Below the pieces are notes generated by a model. The model had not been told where the DNA came from. It did no database searches and saw nothing but the letters and a program-made list of their open reading frames with translations. From the NCBI RefSeq assembly GCF_029852145.1, contig NC_079971.1:14596667-14660666 (forward strand): a DNA stretch of 64,000 nt, given 5' to 3'. The translations under genes and the position numbers were made by a program. This stretch comes from Microplitis mediator. Taxonomy: Eukaryota; Arthropoda; Insecta; Hymenoptera; Braconidae. Below, piece after piece: positions 40,270 to 50,077 of this stretch (position 1 is its first letter; each line of letters starts with the position of its first letter).

Positions 40270-40905
40270 ATGATATATTTTATTAATTTACTTACCTTGA
40301 GCTATAAAAATGATAAATTTTAATTTCTAAAAAATAATTATTATCATTAATATAATGAATAATATTTTTATTTAATTAAAAAAATGGTTTTGAAATATTT
40401 CAGTACTTATTATATACTTGAAATATTAAATATTATTTCAGCTTAAAACTAAATAACATGAAGAAATAATTTTTAAATAATAAATTATAAATAATGACAA
40501 ATTTGGGCAGGAAATAATTAGACGAATTAAGATTCGTCGTACTTTTGTTATTATTTAATAAAAAAAAAAACGTTGCGTAATTAGAACTTGTTCCATAAAT
40601 ATATAAAAATTTATTATTACAATTTAAACTATAATTAAAAATCTTTTTTGACGAAATATTGGTGGGTATGTTAAATGATAAAACTATTATTCGGATATAA
40701 TATTTAAAAAATCATAAATTAGAATAACAGATTATTAAAATTTCAAGTATATAATGAGTTCTGAAATATTTTAAAACCATTTTTTTAATTAAATAAAAAT
40801 ATTATTTATTATTTTAATGATAATAAATATTTTTTAGAAATTAAAATTTATCATTTTCATGGCTCAAGGTAAGTAAACTAATGAAATATATCATATAATA
40901 TATAT
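40270..40905. repeat. Central palindrome of parent element C
   Basis: ATGATATATTTTATTAATTT and ACTTACCTTGAGCTATAAAA at the left mirror TTTTCATGGCTCAAGGTAAGT and AAATATATCAT at the right; the centre is near 40588. It is the innermost part of the parent palindrome's arms, separated from the left arm by insertion of element A. Confidence 0.7.
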
Positions 40906-41079
40906 AATATATCCAATTATTTATTTATTCACTTATTTAAACTTATTAATATTCATTTATTATTGTTTAAAAGTTAAGAAAAGAAATTTTAATTTTTTAA
41001 ATTGAGTGTCGGAGTTTTAAGCGATTTTAATCTAAGCCACACCCCCTGAGCGAAAGCAGCGCCACTTTGACGTCATAGT

Positions 41080-42346
41080 TGTTATGTCCAATAAATTTTT
41101 TTTTTATTTAATTTATTTTATTTCGTAAAAAAATTTACGAAATTCCTCTTTACAAAAGCACGCGAAAACGCAGCGTCAGTTCTACCATCACTTATGCGTA
41201 TAAAAGTAGCGCGACGATTTTTGCAATAACGATCGACGAATAAATAAAAACTTTTCGTCATTTTCCACCAATGACAACAATTTAATTACCCCCATCAAAC
41301 ATCAATCAAAAGTTTTCAAATAGCCTCAGCACCATGGCTCAGAGCCTTAGTTGACTATCAGATCTCATGATCTTGAGCCCTACGGACCGCGAATAACGAA
41401 ACTGTGAAAATTTCTTGAATCTTATTGCAGGAACCCGCGTTTGCGTCGAAAAGTCAATAAGAGAAATTTTATCTTTTTAATAAGAACCCTATTGCAGGAA
41501 TCCGCGTTTGCGTCGAAAATTCAATAAGGAATATTTAAATTAAAAATCTATATAAAAATCATTTAATCTTACTGTAGGAATCTGCGTTTGCGTTGAAAAG
41601 TCAGTAAGATCTTTAAATTAAAATTCTATTAAATTCAGTTATTGCAGGAATCCGCGTTTGCGTTGGAAAGTCAACAACTGAATCCAAATTATCTATTAAA
41701 AATTCTCAAACAACTATTAAAAATTCGGTTCGATTAAATAGTGATACAAAGTAAAAATAAATTGTAATCCAATCTCGAGTCGATTCAGTTCTGCGCATAA
41801 CAGCCTTCGGGCCCAATAAAGACGCATAATACAATAAAATTGTATTCTAAAAATTTGTGAAAAGTATAGTGTATAAGTGAAGTTCAATTAAAAATATTGT
41901 AATTGAAACGTTTAATAAAAAGACTAGAGATCATCACTTCAACCTTCAGAGTTTCATTTGAAAGTATCTTATAAGATTCCATCCTACAACCCCAGCCGCG
42001 CCTATTCAACCAAATTCACTCAGGAAGAGGCCGAATTAGCTGCAAAGTTCTGGAGGGATAAAAGCCTGCCGTGTTAGAAGAAAAAATCATCTAAAGGTAA
42101 GTGAGAGACATTTAAATCATTTTCTCTCTATTGATCGATTTATAAATGCAACGTGATCAAGCTCGAAGGCGTTTGGGTTCGTACTCTTCGACAAATCCAC
42201 ATTAAATAATAAATATAGGAAGTGAAAACCTTCCTCGTATTCTTTACTGTTGTCCGCATCCTCCAAATCGCTCGTTAAATTCTTCTATCGCTACCAAAGG
42301 GAGAAATCCCGGATAATTAATTTAAATCTAAGCGGCGGACATAACA
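41080..42346 (+). mobile_element. Solo LTR related to the Env-bearing gypsy element
   Basis: Begins TGTTATGTCC and ends GGACATAACA, flanked by TAGT at 41076-41079 and 42347-42350. The left arm of the parent palindrome (around 36530) shows the corresponding empty site. Its termini, its CGCAGCGTCAG and CACCAATGACAA segments and four internal hairpins match the LTRs at 44023 and 59575 in sense orientation, but overall it has diverged clearly. It probably arose by LTR-LTR recombination of a related element inserted in the opposite direction. Confidence 0.85.
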
Positions 42347-42531
42347 TAGTTTATGTCGGTAAAAGTTTCAGCTTAGCATTAATGAATAATATCTAAAAAC
42401 ATTTTTAATAAATAAACCAAGGCATTTAGGGCAAATGTTTTTTTTTAAATATTATCTCTGATATTTTTTTTTACAATATCAGCCATTTATATATTTTATT
42501 TAATTCATTTAATCGGTTTAAAATATAATTT

Positions 42532-43244
42532 TGTTACGTGTGAGCTTACCTTCATGTTCTTACTTCGTAACCGATCTTACCGTGCCTAGCTCAGCGTCTC
42601 TAGAAATTTAACAGGATGTTACAAAGGGTGTGGGTCGCTCAGTGAAGGAATGACTATATGTGAATTTTATGGATATTTGTTTATTGGGCGTCCCCAAAAT
42701 ATGGGAGTACCCAGAAAAGGCCCTGAGAGTCTCTCTTACAAATCTAAGATAGCATAAATGAATCGGATACTAATACAATATTTTCATTCAATAATAGCGG
42801 CATTAAACGTATTCTTATAGTGATCTGTAATAAAAGCGGGAAAATAAGAGAGATATAATATTTATGCGCGAGCAGACAACTATTCGAATCAGCTTAACTA
42901 TGGTAACTAACTCTTCTTCTGCAATTGCCTCCTCTGCTTCCAAAATATCACTCCGCCGTTTCCCATGAGATCTCTTTTCGTGCTGCATAAGAAAATATCC
43001 CTTCGCAGTCTCCAACGGAACTCTTTTCTTCCCACAGTCAAAACTGCTGACCACGCGAAACGTCTGCTTATCGCATTGTCTTTATAAACGTAAGACTTAA
43101 TACAACTAATGTAATGCGATATTGATGTGCAGCTGTATAGAGCCTAATGAAGCTACAATCAAATGTATTGCTTTCTGAACTAAAACATCTATCTATTATT
43201 TGTTAATTAGTATTAGACGGATGGGCGTCAGCTTACCCGTCACA
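42532..43244. mobile_element. 713-bp solo LTR (TGTTACGTG...CCGTCACA)
   Basis: TG...CA termini with partly inverted ends (TGTTACGTG and CCCGTCACA) are flanked by AATTT at 42527-42531 and 43245-43249. The left arm of parent element C at ~33465 shows the uninterrupted TATAATTTTAAGTG. A 5-bp duplication and TGTTACG start fit an LTR of a BEL/Pao or copia-type element. No internal coding region. Confidence 0.7.
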
Positions 43245-43418
43245 AATTTTAAGTGTGGGAAATTTTTTTTTTTGTTTTTTGTTAATAACAAAAATCGCAA
43301 TTCACCGATTTTTGTACATTTTTGATTTTTTAATTTCTTTTTATTTTTAGAAATTTTTGAAAAAAAAAAGTTTACATGGCATCAAGTTTTAGGTAGCCTA
43401 GGAGTAAAATGACTGGTC

Positions 43419-43874
43419 TATAACTTCGCAACTATTGCAGATACAGTTTTCGACCTTCCAGTCGTTTTTATACAGTATGAGTTAAGCTTTCTTATAAATT
43501 TTAAACCTAACATTTATCTGTTATAGTTCTCTAACAACACGCATTTATTTATAACAATTATAAATGCATTTTTAAGAAAATTTTTTTTTTTTTTAATTAT
43601 TATTTCCTTATGCTAACAATATGATGAACAAAAATTTTCCAAAAATATTCAATTAATCCATTTGTTTATAAAAAGATTATAAAGGTTATAAAATAGCATG
43701 AAAAATTTGAAAAGTAATCATATAATGCTGAACAAGAATATAAATTCAGTAATAGCTTAAAATTAAGAAAAACACTTGAAAATAGAAAATAATAATGCTC
43801 ACTACACGTATCATTAGAGTACGACTGATATACTATATATATATTCATCATTTAAAGACGCCGTAGAGTATATA
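43419..43874. other. No recognised gene
   Basis: Very AT-rich sequence with a T-run near 43581 and a spurious minus-strand ORF. Nothing supported. Confidence 0.35.
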
Positions 43875-44018
43875 CACTTATCCAAAAAATTAAAGGAACA
43901 AAAAAATTTCATAAATTTTTTAGTGATTTTTGGAAGGCTGTATTTTCGTGAAAAATATTCGTATCGAAAAAATAAAAAATGCAAATTGAAGCTTGAAATC
44001 TCTAGTTTAAAGATCTTC
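43875..44018. mobile_element. Left arm of a foldback element of type E, cut by the gypsy element
   Basis: TA then CACTTATCCAAAAAATTAAA closely resembles the termini of element E (24242) and element B (34456). The arm continues to the CAGC at 44019-44022, where the LTR element inserted, and resumes at 60928. Related right-hand sequence is seen at 60928-61500. Confidence 0.65.
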
Positions 44019-44022
44019 CAGC

Positions 44023-45368
44023 TGTTATGTCCGCCGCTTGATTTTTAATTATTTATCCGGGATTTCTCCCTTTGGTAGCGATAGTAATTTTGGACAAGCG
44101 GGTTGGAGGGTGCGAACAACAATAAAGAATACGAGAAAGAAATTATCTTCCTATAATTTATTATTTATAGTGGATCTTTTCGAAAATTAAGAACCCAAAC
44201 GTCTTCAAAGAGACTGGTGCTCTTGTTTAAGCCAAGGTATTTAATGATGATAGAAAAATAGCTCTTTCACCTACCTTTCGATGTCGATTCTTCTAGTGCG
44301 GCAGCTATTATCCCTCCAGGACTAAACAGCTCACTCGACCTTCCTGAGGGTTGGTAGAATGGGTGCGGCTGGGTTGGTAGGATGATATCTTATGTACTAC
44401 TTTCGAATGAAACCGCAAGGTTGGACTGATGAACTTGATCTTTATTAATTATTTCAAATTACAACGTTTTTACTGAACGTCACTTGTTCACTCTAGTTTT
44501 TCACAACTTTATATTTAATTTATATTATAGGATTATTTATCCTTAACAGATATTTTTATAAGATTCCAATTGATTTTTAATGCGTCCTTTTTCACACCCG
44601 AAAAGTGGTTTTATGCGCAAATTAACTCGGCACGAGATGGAATCGCAAATTCACGTAATTTGCGTCACTGGTTCGATCGTACCGGATGGTTTTTATAAAT
44701 CCGACAAATATTGTAATAAATGAACGATTACTACAGTTGCGTCAGATCGAATTTTAGATCAATATTTGAGGATTTTTAATATAAAATTTAAATCCCTTAC
44801 TGACTTTTCGACGCCTAGGGCGGATTCCTGCAGTAAGGTTAATAAAATTTAGCAATCTTTGACTATTTCTTATTGACTTTTCGACGCAGATGCGGATTCC
44901 TGCAATAAGAATTAGCCTAGATTATTTAAGAAGTGCCCTATTGACTTTTCAACGCAGAAGCGGATTCCTGCAATAGGGTTTAAGTTAAAAATTATTAAAA
45001 ATCCTCTTATTGACTTTTCAACGCCTAGGGCAGATTCCTGCAATAAGAGTACACGAAATTTCGACGTTCGAATATTCGCGGACCGTAAGTTTTATGAACC
45101 GACTAGCCCTGAGCTATGGGTGCTCAGGCTTTTTATAAACTTTGGTTGGTGATTTGATGGGGAATTTATAATCATTGTCATTGGTGGAAAGTGACGACAG
45201 TTTATTATTTATTCGTTAAACTTATTGCAGATGTCTTCCCACTATTCTTTCCCGCATAAAAAGGTGAAAAAGCTGACGCTGCGTTTTCGCGCGCTTTTCA
45301 AAGAGGAGCTCGGAAATAATTATTTTAAATAATTATTAAAATAAAAAAGAAATTATTTGGACATAACA
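44023..45368 (-). repeat. 3' LTR of the Env-bearing element
   Basis: 1,346 bp, TGTTATGTCC...GGACATAACA. Nearly identical to 59575-60923; differences noticed include single-base changes near 44039, 44107, 44155, 44292 and 44699. It contains the four hairpins at 44796-45049. Read on the plus strand, its interior-facing end could also serve as a source for the antisense genes that start ~650 bp further on, although those have their own initiator-like sites. Confidence 0.95.
44796..45049 (-). ncRNA. Four tandem covarying hairpins in the 3' LTR
   Basis: Hairpins at 44796-44837, 44869-44909, 44936-44978 and 45004-45049. Plus-strand outer stems are CTTACTG/CAGTAAG, CTTATTG/CAATAAG, CCCTATTG/CAATAGGG and CTCTTATTG/CAATAAGAG: paired positions change together. 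Each has an inner stem (GCC-CTA-GGC type in units 1 and 4, CGC-4 nt-GCG type in units 2 and 3) and conserved internal-loop sides (ACTTTTC and GATTCCTG on the plus strand). Spacing is ~27-32 nt. Compensatory change is direct sequence evidence for selection on structure in RNA or in single-stranded DNA. Confidence 0.75.
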
Positions 45369-45376
45369 ATCCCCCG
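45369..45376 (-). other. Polypurine tract candidate
   Basis: On the minus strand the last internal bases before the 3' LTR read CCGGGGGAT. A short G-rich purine run adjoining the LTR is the expected site for plus-strand DNA priming; it is shorter than usual. Confidence 0.55.
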
Positions 45377-45756
45377 GAAAGTAAGAGTGTTGCAAAACTC
45401 TCTTGCTTTCCTAAACATATGTCCCCTCTTTCGAAAAGCTCGCGATAACGCTTACAAAATTTTTTTTTTTTTTTTTTTAAAAATGTCTTACAGCTAAATA
45501 TATGAAAATATTTAAAATATAGAAGGTTACATCTGAGTTTCCCAATATTTATGGTGTATACGTTGTAATACGCGTACATATATATTTGTTAGTTCAAATT
45601 TATAAAGTTTTTCCCCTAAAATCTACGATTTCCATCACCAGAAATAATAATTATTTATAAATATAAGGATTAAATACTGGATTTTGATCAATTAAAATTA
45701 GGGTTACATTTATTTATTTAATCTTTTCCCATGCATATGATGCATACCTATATATT

Positions 45757-45814
<58 letters not shown>

Positions 45815-46021
45815 ACCTTGAGAAATATAAGGTTCGTTTAAATGCTGAAATAAGCTGGAGAGAATAGTTCGCGATTAACTGCAAATCTGCATTGAGCCGA
45901 CATCTAGCGATGTTTAATTGCGAGTTCGTTTTGCCGCGTCTGCACAAGCGAATTTGATCTCCGGCTACCGTCTTATCTCGGTACGCATTCCGACTGTCTC
46001 TCGGTATACTTCTCTTCGGAT
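45377..46021. other. Leader region upstream of antisense gene 1
   Basis: No ORF in element sense. Contains a T-run at 45462, a (TA)n tract at ~45764-45805, and moderately GC-rich sequence at 45900-46020 directly before an initiator-like TTCAGTG. Probably the promoter region of the plus-strand gene at 46119. Confidence 0.4.
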
Positions 46022-46027
46022 GTTCAG
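46022..46027 (+). promoter_or_regulatory. TCAGT-type initiator upstream of antisense gene 1
   Basis: TTCAGTG matches the arthropod Inr (TCAGT/TCAKT) and lies ~95 bp before the ATG at 46119, with no strong TATA box. Similar TCAGTC sites precede the other two antisense genes. Confidence 0.4.
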
Positions 46028-46118
46028 TGTAAAACTTACTAGCGAGGATCAAACAGTGTTGTTAAGTGAACGAAGAAAGAAACTCAATTATATATAAAAA
46101 AAAAAAAAAACTACCAAA

Positions 46119-46700
46119 ATGTACCCGGCTGACCAGCACTATGAGGGTTTCTCGACCTGGCTGCAGTTCGTGCTGTATAAGGAGGGGTTGAGGGTAAGTT
46201 GAGCTTAGTTTTCTCGCGTTTTTATTATTTTTTTTTTTTTATAAATTTTCGTTTCTTGACCCCCTGGGCTTTCCTTTGTAGAGGAAAAAAAAAAAAAATA
46301 AAAAATTTTTTTTTGTTCTTAGGGTATCCTGGGTTTGGGCGTCGTAGTTGGGAGCTTGGCAAGTTACCTCGGCCCCATCAACGCCTTGGACATCATCGAC
46401 TTCGTCCAATTTCTGTCATCGGGGCATCTTCCGCCAGAACTGGTGGAAGCCCGATGGTTTTTCGAGAGTGTGCGGTACTCCACGGAACCGTTCGAAGTCA
46501 TCTTGGCTCCGAATCACGAGGGGATTGAGAGGCTCTCAGTCTGCCTCATGGAGCATTCCGAGAGTTTAACCCAGTAAGTGTCGCTATAACTATAAAAAAA
46601 AAAGAAAAATTTTAAAGTCTCCTGGATGGCAATAAAAATTCGTTTTTCTCTTCTTTTATTTTTTAGCAATGCTGAAACCGGACCTTCTTCGGGTGAATAG
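46119..46700 (+). CDS. Antisense gene 1: small spliced protein, 119 aa, unknown function
   Basis: Three exons: 46119-46193, 46323-46573 and 46667-46700. Introns have GTAAGT donors and pyrimidine-rich acceptors (TTCTTAG, TTTTTAG), phases 0 and 2. The spliced frame is open and ends TAG at 46698. CCAAAATG at the start is a good insect context. The protein begins MYPADQHYEGFSTWLQF; a hydrophobic, Gly-rich stretch (GILGLGVVVGSLASYLGP) follows the first intron and could be a membrane or fusion-like helix, then ARWFFES and FEVILAPNHEGIERL. No domain is recognised. Shared motifs and intron position link it with the two genes downstream. A polyadenylation-like AATAAA follows at ~46822. It lies antisense to env between env and the 3' LTR. 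Confidence 0.65.
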
Positions 46701-47302
46701 CGCTGAGTCGACCTTCACCCGGAACAGCTTAGACTCGTCCGCCGGACGAAGAAGAGAAGAAATATAATCAGAAAGAAAAAAAAAACAAACAAAAAAAAAA
46801 GAATTTTATTTAGGAAGAAAAATAAATAAAAAAAAAAAGAACTTTAAATGGATGTAATCATTTGAGTCCCTACTTTCCCCACTTATACTCCCGTTTTCCC
46901 TTTCCTTTATTGTCAATTTAGTGTTTACTATTTATTATTAAGGTTATTTTACTAATTATATTAATTTAAATGTAAGCTTAGTTTTAGATTTTAAATTCTA
47001 TTTAAAAATAACTATTCAATTTAAAATAATTTTCCTTCTTTTAGTATTAATTAATAATTAGTAATAGTCGATAATTAGTTGTAATTAATTAGGTTAAGCC
47101 GTTTATTGTTTTATTTATTTAGTTTTTATTAAAATTTTAGTTTAATTATTATTATTAAAGTTAGTTTATTAGTTATTTTGAATTAGCATATTTGTTAGCC
47201 GCATAGGATGGTCGTGCAAGAGTGAGAGAGCGCGATAGGTTTAGTCGGGACGTGAGAGGGAGAGAGAGACCGTTGTGCGACCGTGAACGACAGCTGTCGC
47301 TA
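46701..47302. other. AT-rich spacer between antisense genes 1 and 2
   Basis: Contains A-rich runs and AATAAATAAA near 46820, then AT-rich sequence without ORFs. From 47200 it becomes GC-richer with GAGAG-rich elements (GTGAGAGGGAGAGAGAGACC), reminiscent of GAGA-factor sites in insect promoters. Confidence 0.4.
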
Positions 47303-47308
47303 ATCAGT
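47303..47308 (+). promoter_or_regulatory. TCAGTC initiator upstream of antisense gene 2
   Basis: CTAATCAGTCTCTTC, preceded by GAGAG-rich sequence at 47250-47275. It is ~660 bp before the coding ATG at 47965; a GTAAGT donor at 47848 and an AG acceptor at 47949 would remove a 102-bp 5' UTR intron in between. Confidence 0.35.
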
Positions 47309-47964
47309 CTCTTCTTTGCCCGCGTTCGCAACTCTCGCGACGGTGTGACATCAATGAGATGCTAAATATCGACCGCTGAATTGATCTTAGATTTACCGGC
47401 AAGTGTCTCCATCTTACAGTCACTGAAAGGACTATTCTCTAAACCAGCTTATTTCGTGGACAAATCAATGGTATGATTTATATCACGAGTAAATTGAATA
47501 ATTGGTGGCTTTTTAAGGATAATGATGAGGAATTCATCCTGAAACTTAAGAATGAAGGTCACTTATATAAGTAGCATGCATGTGGAATGATTTTTAGAGA
47601 TTATTCTCAATGTACCCATTGATGTTTCAGTAGGATATTTATGGGAATTTTTGAGAATTCTTTTCGTTACTTTTACGTATATCGCTTTGTTTTATTCGCG
47701 GTCAGTTTTTAATTTGCTGATTTAGCAAGGCCACGGTTATTATTATGTTTTTTTTTTCTTTTATAGAGTAAGAAAAGATGATTTTTAAACATATTGTTTT
47801 ACATCTCGTTGTTCTTAAAGCTAGTGGACGTTCATTACAGTTGAGGGGTAAGTCAGTATTAAAACCCATTTTCAATTTAAAAATAGGGAATTTGATAACT
47901 CCTTGTTTGAAAAAAATTTTTATTTATACACTGAAATTCATAATTTCAGAATTTATCATTAAAA

Positions 47965-48434
47965 ATGTGTTTTACTCGCCAACCTGTTGAGATTGCTGAT
48001 CCAGAAATGGATCTTTTACCAGTTTCACTAGATGAAATTTTGATAGAGGTGCGGGCTCGTTGGTATCTAGATTCGGATCCAATCTTTTTGTTCGTTTCTC
48101 ATCAATATGAGGTTGATTGGATCCATTCGATGGCACCACCCATGCCCCCGATAGGAGCGGATGGTCGCGCTCTTACCTTACTAGAGGTATTTTTATAAAC
48201 TCATATATATTATATAAAGAGGAATTCTTTAAAAATGTTTTTTTTTTCTGATCATTTTAGTATGTCGTGACCAATTTACATTGGTATTTCACGGACGATG
48301 CTCTCATTGGTAACAGCTATTTAATGGAAGTTTTGAGATATATCCGTCACATTCGAGGATGCAGAAATAATTTGCGTTTGTTAAATTCTACTTTGAAGGA
48401 TTCTACTATCGCCTGGCTTTTCAAGAGGCGTTAA
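47965..48434 (+). CDS. Antisense gene 2: small spliced protein, 131 aa, unknown function
   Basis: Exons 47965-48186 and 48261-48434, joined in phase 0 (donor GAG|GTATTT, acceptor CATTTTAG|TAT). Stop TAA at 48432; AATAAA follows at 48453. The start MCFTRQPVEIADPEMD is just after a possible 5' UTR intron (47848-47949). Motifs: VRARWYLDSDPIFLFV, SMAPPMPP and, across the intron, TLLE|Y. Exon 2 encodes HWYFTDDALIGN and a basic end (WLFKRR). ARW[YF]xxS is shared with gene 1, and DPI[FY]xF plus the intron position with gene 3. An upstream ATG at 47778 opens a short out-of-frame uORF if that exon is used. Function unknown; not a recognised retroviral accessory family. Confidence 0.65.
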
Positions 48435-48622
48435 TGTTTTGAATTTTGACAGAATAAATTGCGAATGAATTTAAAAATGTATACCGTTTTATTTCTTTAG
48501 TCTTTAAGAATCATTCTCATTATTTTATTCTTAAGTTTAGTTTGTGTGACTTCAACAACCGTTCTCACAGCTAGCGCGTCTTGTTACCGCTGACGATGCG
48601 TTTATGCGTTAAGTCGGGCATT

Positions 48623-48628
48623 CAGTCA
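48623..48628 (+). promoter_or_regulatory. TCAGTC initiator upstream of antisense gene 3
   Basis: GCATTCAGTCATCTG, ~22 bp before the ATG at 48649. Together with the sites at 46022 and 47303 it suggests that each antisense gene has its own TATA-less promoter. Confidence 0.35.
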
Positions 48629-48648
48629 TCTGATTTGAAACTGGTACA

Positions 48649-49128
48649 ATGTGCAAGTCTTTCGGTCAAAAGTATAACCTTGGGGATCCCATTTATTATT
48701 TTATAAGATCCTATTGCGAATTTATTTATATTCGGAGGATTTTTGAAATTTGGGCCCCCAACATTCATACTTGTGAGTGTTATAATACTTGTGGTGTGCG
48801 TAATAATTTGCTACACGTAAGTGTTGAGGTGAAAAGTCTAGTTGGTCGTGATTTTAGTGTTATCTAAAATGTCGGTTTGTTTGTCTAGTATTATTTGAGT
48901 CGGGGTTCTCTGCCGGACTGCCCATCCCGTCTAAAGCGCGAGCTTTTTCTGGCATGGAGTGAGCATCTTTGGAGGGAAAAGGACGAGGATTTGGATGATT
49001 GCATGGAAGATTGGAAATCTAATTCCTGGCTCCTTAGGGAGGATGGAGAAGATGAGCCGGAAGAAGAGGAATTCGAGATGGAGGAAGAAAATGGGGCAAT
49101 TCGGCCGTCACCAGCGTTCGCTGGGTAA
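48649..49128 (+). CDS. Antisense gene 3: small spliced acidic protein, 135 aa, unknown function
   Basis: Exons 48649-48816 and 48889-49128, joined in phase 0 across a 72-bp intron (CAC|GTAAGT ... TTTGTCTAG|TAT). Stop TAA at 49126; a CAATAAAGG polyadenylation signal is at ~49182. Exon 1: MCKSFGQKYNLGDPIYYFI, FEIWAPN and a Cys pattern (CECYNTC). Exon 2 starts with Tyr as in gene 2 and ends with a strongly acidic tail (DEPEEEEFEMEEENG). FEIWAPN matches FEVILAPN of gene 1, and DPIYYFI matches DPIFLFV of gene 2. In all three genes the intron lies 18-22 residues after the AP[N/P] motif, good evidence of common descent. Function unknown. Confidence 0.65.
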
Positions 49129-49400
49129 CCGGAATGATGTTACCACTTGCAAGTCAAGTTCAGCTGTCGGTTTTCTCTTTTCAATAAAGGGAAAATGAGC
49201 TTAAAGATCGTGTGTTCCTTCTTTTAACTCAAAAATTCGCCCATTCCTTCAAATAACCGTATACAACTTGGATATGGTTAAATATGCAAGTGTATACGTA
49301 AAGAAAACTTGGTTTTCCTTTTTCTTTTTGAGTTTAGAGTTTTTTTTTTTTGTTACGGCGCAATTATCTAAATTCACCAGGTAAGTGTTTTTAGTTTATT

Positions 49401-49600
49401 ATGGAACATGTGACTAATCTGAGGTGAGTAACATTCTGAAGTTCGTTTTTAAAAGAAAAATTTCTATCTATTTACTGCTTCCATTTTCTTGTTATAGGTG
49501 GTGGAAAAGGAGTATTTCAAGGAGATTTCCAGGATTTATTTTTAAAGGAGAATTTGGCGGAGAATTGGTGTCCTGTAAGAAAATTTTGTCACGGCTGTGA
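49401..49600 (+). CDS. Possible fourth antisense ORF: short basic spliced peptide, ~41 aa
   Basis: ATG at 49401 (MEHVTNL), a GTGAGT donor after 49423, acceptor TTATAG at 49497, and an exon encoding RWWKRSISRRFPGF up to TGA at 49598. The second exon's start is Arg/Lys-rich, like nucleic-acid-binding peptides, but the peptide is short and could be the translated part of a 5' UTR. It has no clear resemblance to the three genes upstream. Confidence 0.25.
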
Positions 49601-50077
49601 TAATATTTGTCAGCGGCTGTCATCTGCGTTTGGATTCGCGCATGCGCTATGAAAGGTAAATGTTTAAATAATTTGCTTTAGTTTCAAAAGTAATTTCGTG
49701 GTTTTTAACAGGAATTTACCAATTATCCTGTTTTCTCGAATGTTCAGGTGATTTTAAATTTCTTTAATGGTTTAAATGTAAAACCCTATTATTAAATTTT
49801 CTTTCTTTTTTTCAAAATTTATCATATAATTTAAGTCTAGTAATATGTTTATTAGTTGAATTTTTTTTTTCTTTTAAAAATAAAGTGGTGGTAAAATAGG
49901 AATCTTCTTCAAAGGTAACCATAGATATGGTTAAATAAATACAAAAGTTGTAAATGTTTTCCAAAATGGCCCCAAAAATCTTCGGGGTCAGTATCTAAAT
50001 AATTGGAAGAGGATTGCTATTTTTACCACGCTAATTTTTTGTTTGATTGTACATTATTCTTATCTTATTTAGGTTGA
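49601..50077. other. Spacer between the antisense block and env
   Basis: No ORF in either direction of useful length. T-rich runs and an AATAAAG near 49883 on the plus strand could end antisense transcripts before env. Confidence 0.35.

Noticed and set aside
45756..46052. Minus-strand ORF before antisense gene 1
   Set aside because: Ends in translated (TA)n and has no domain; it overlaps a probable promoter.
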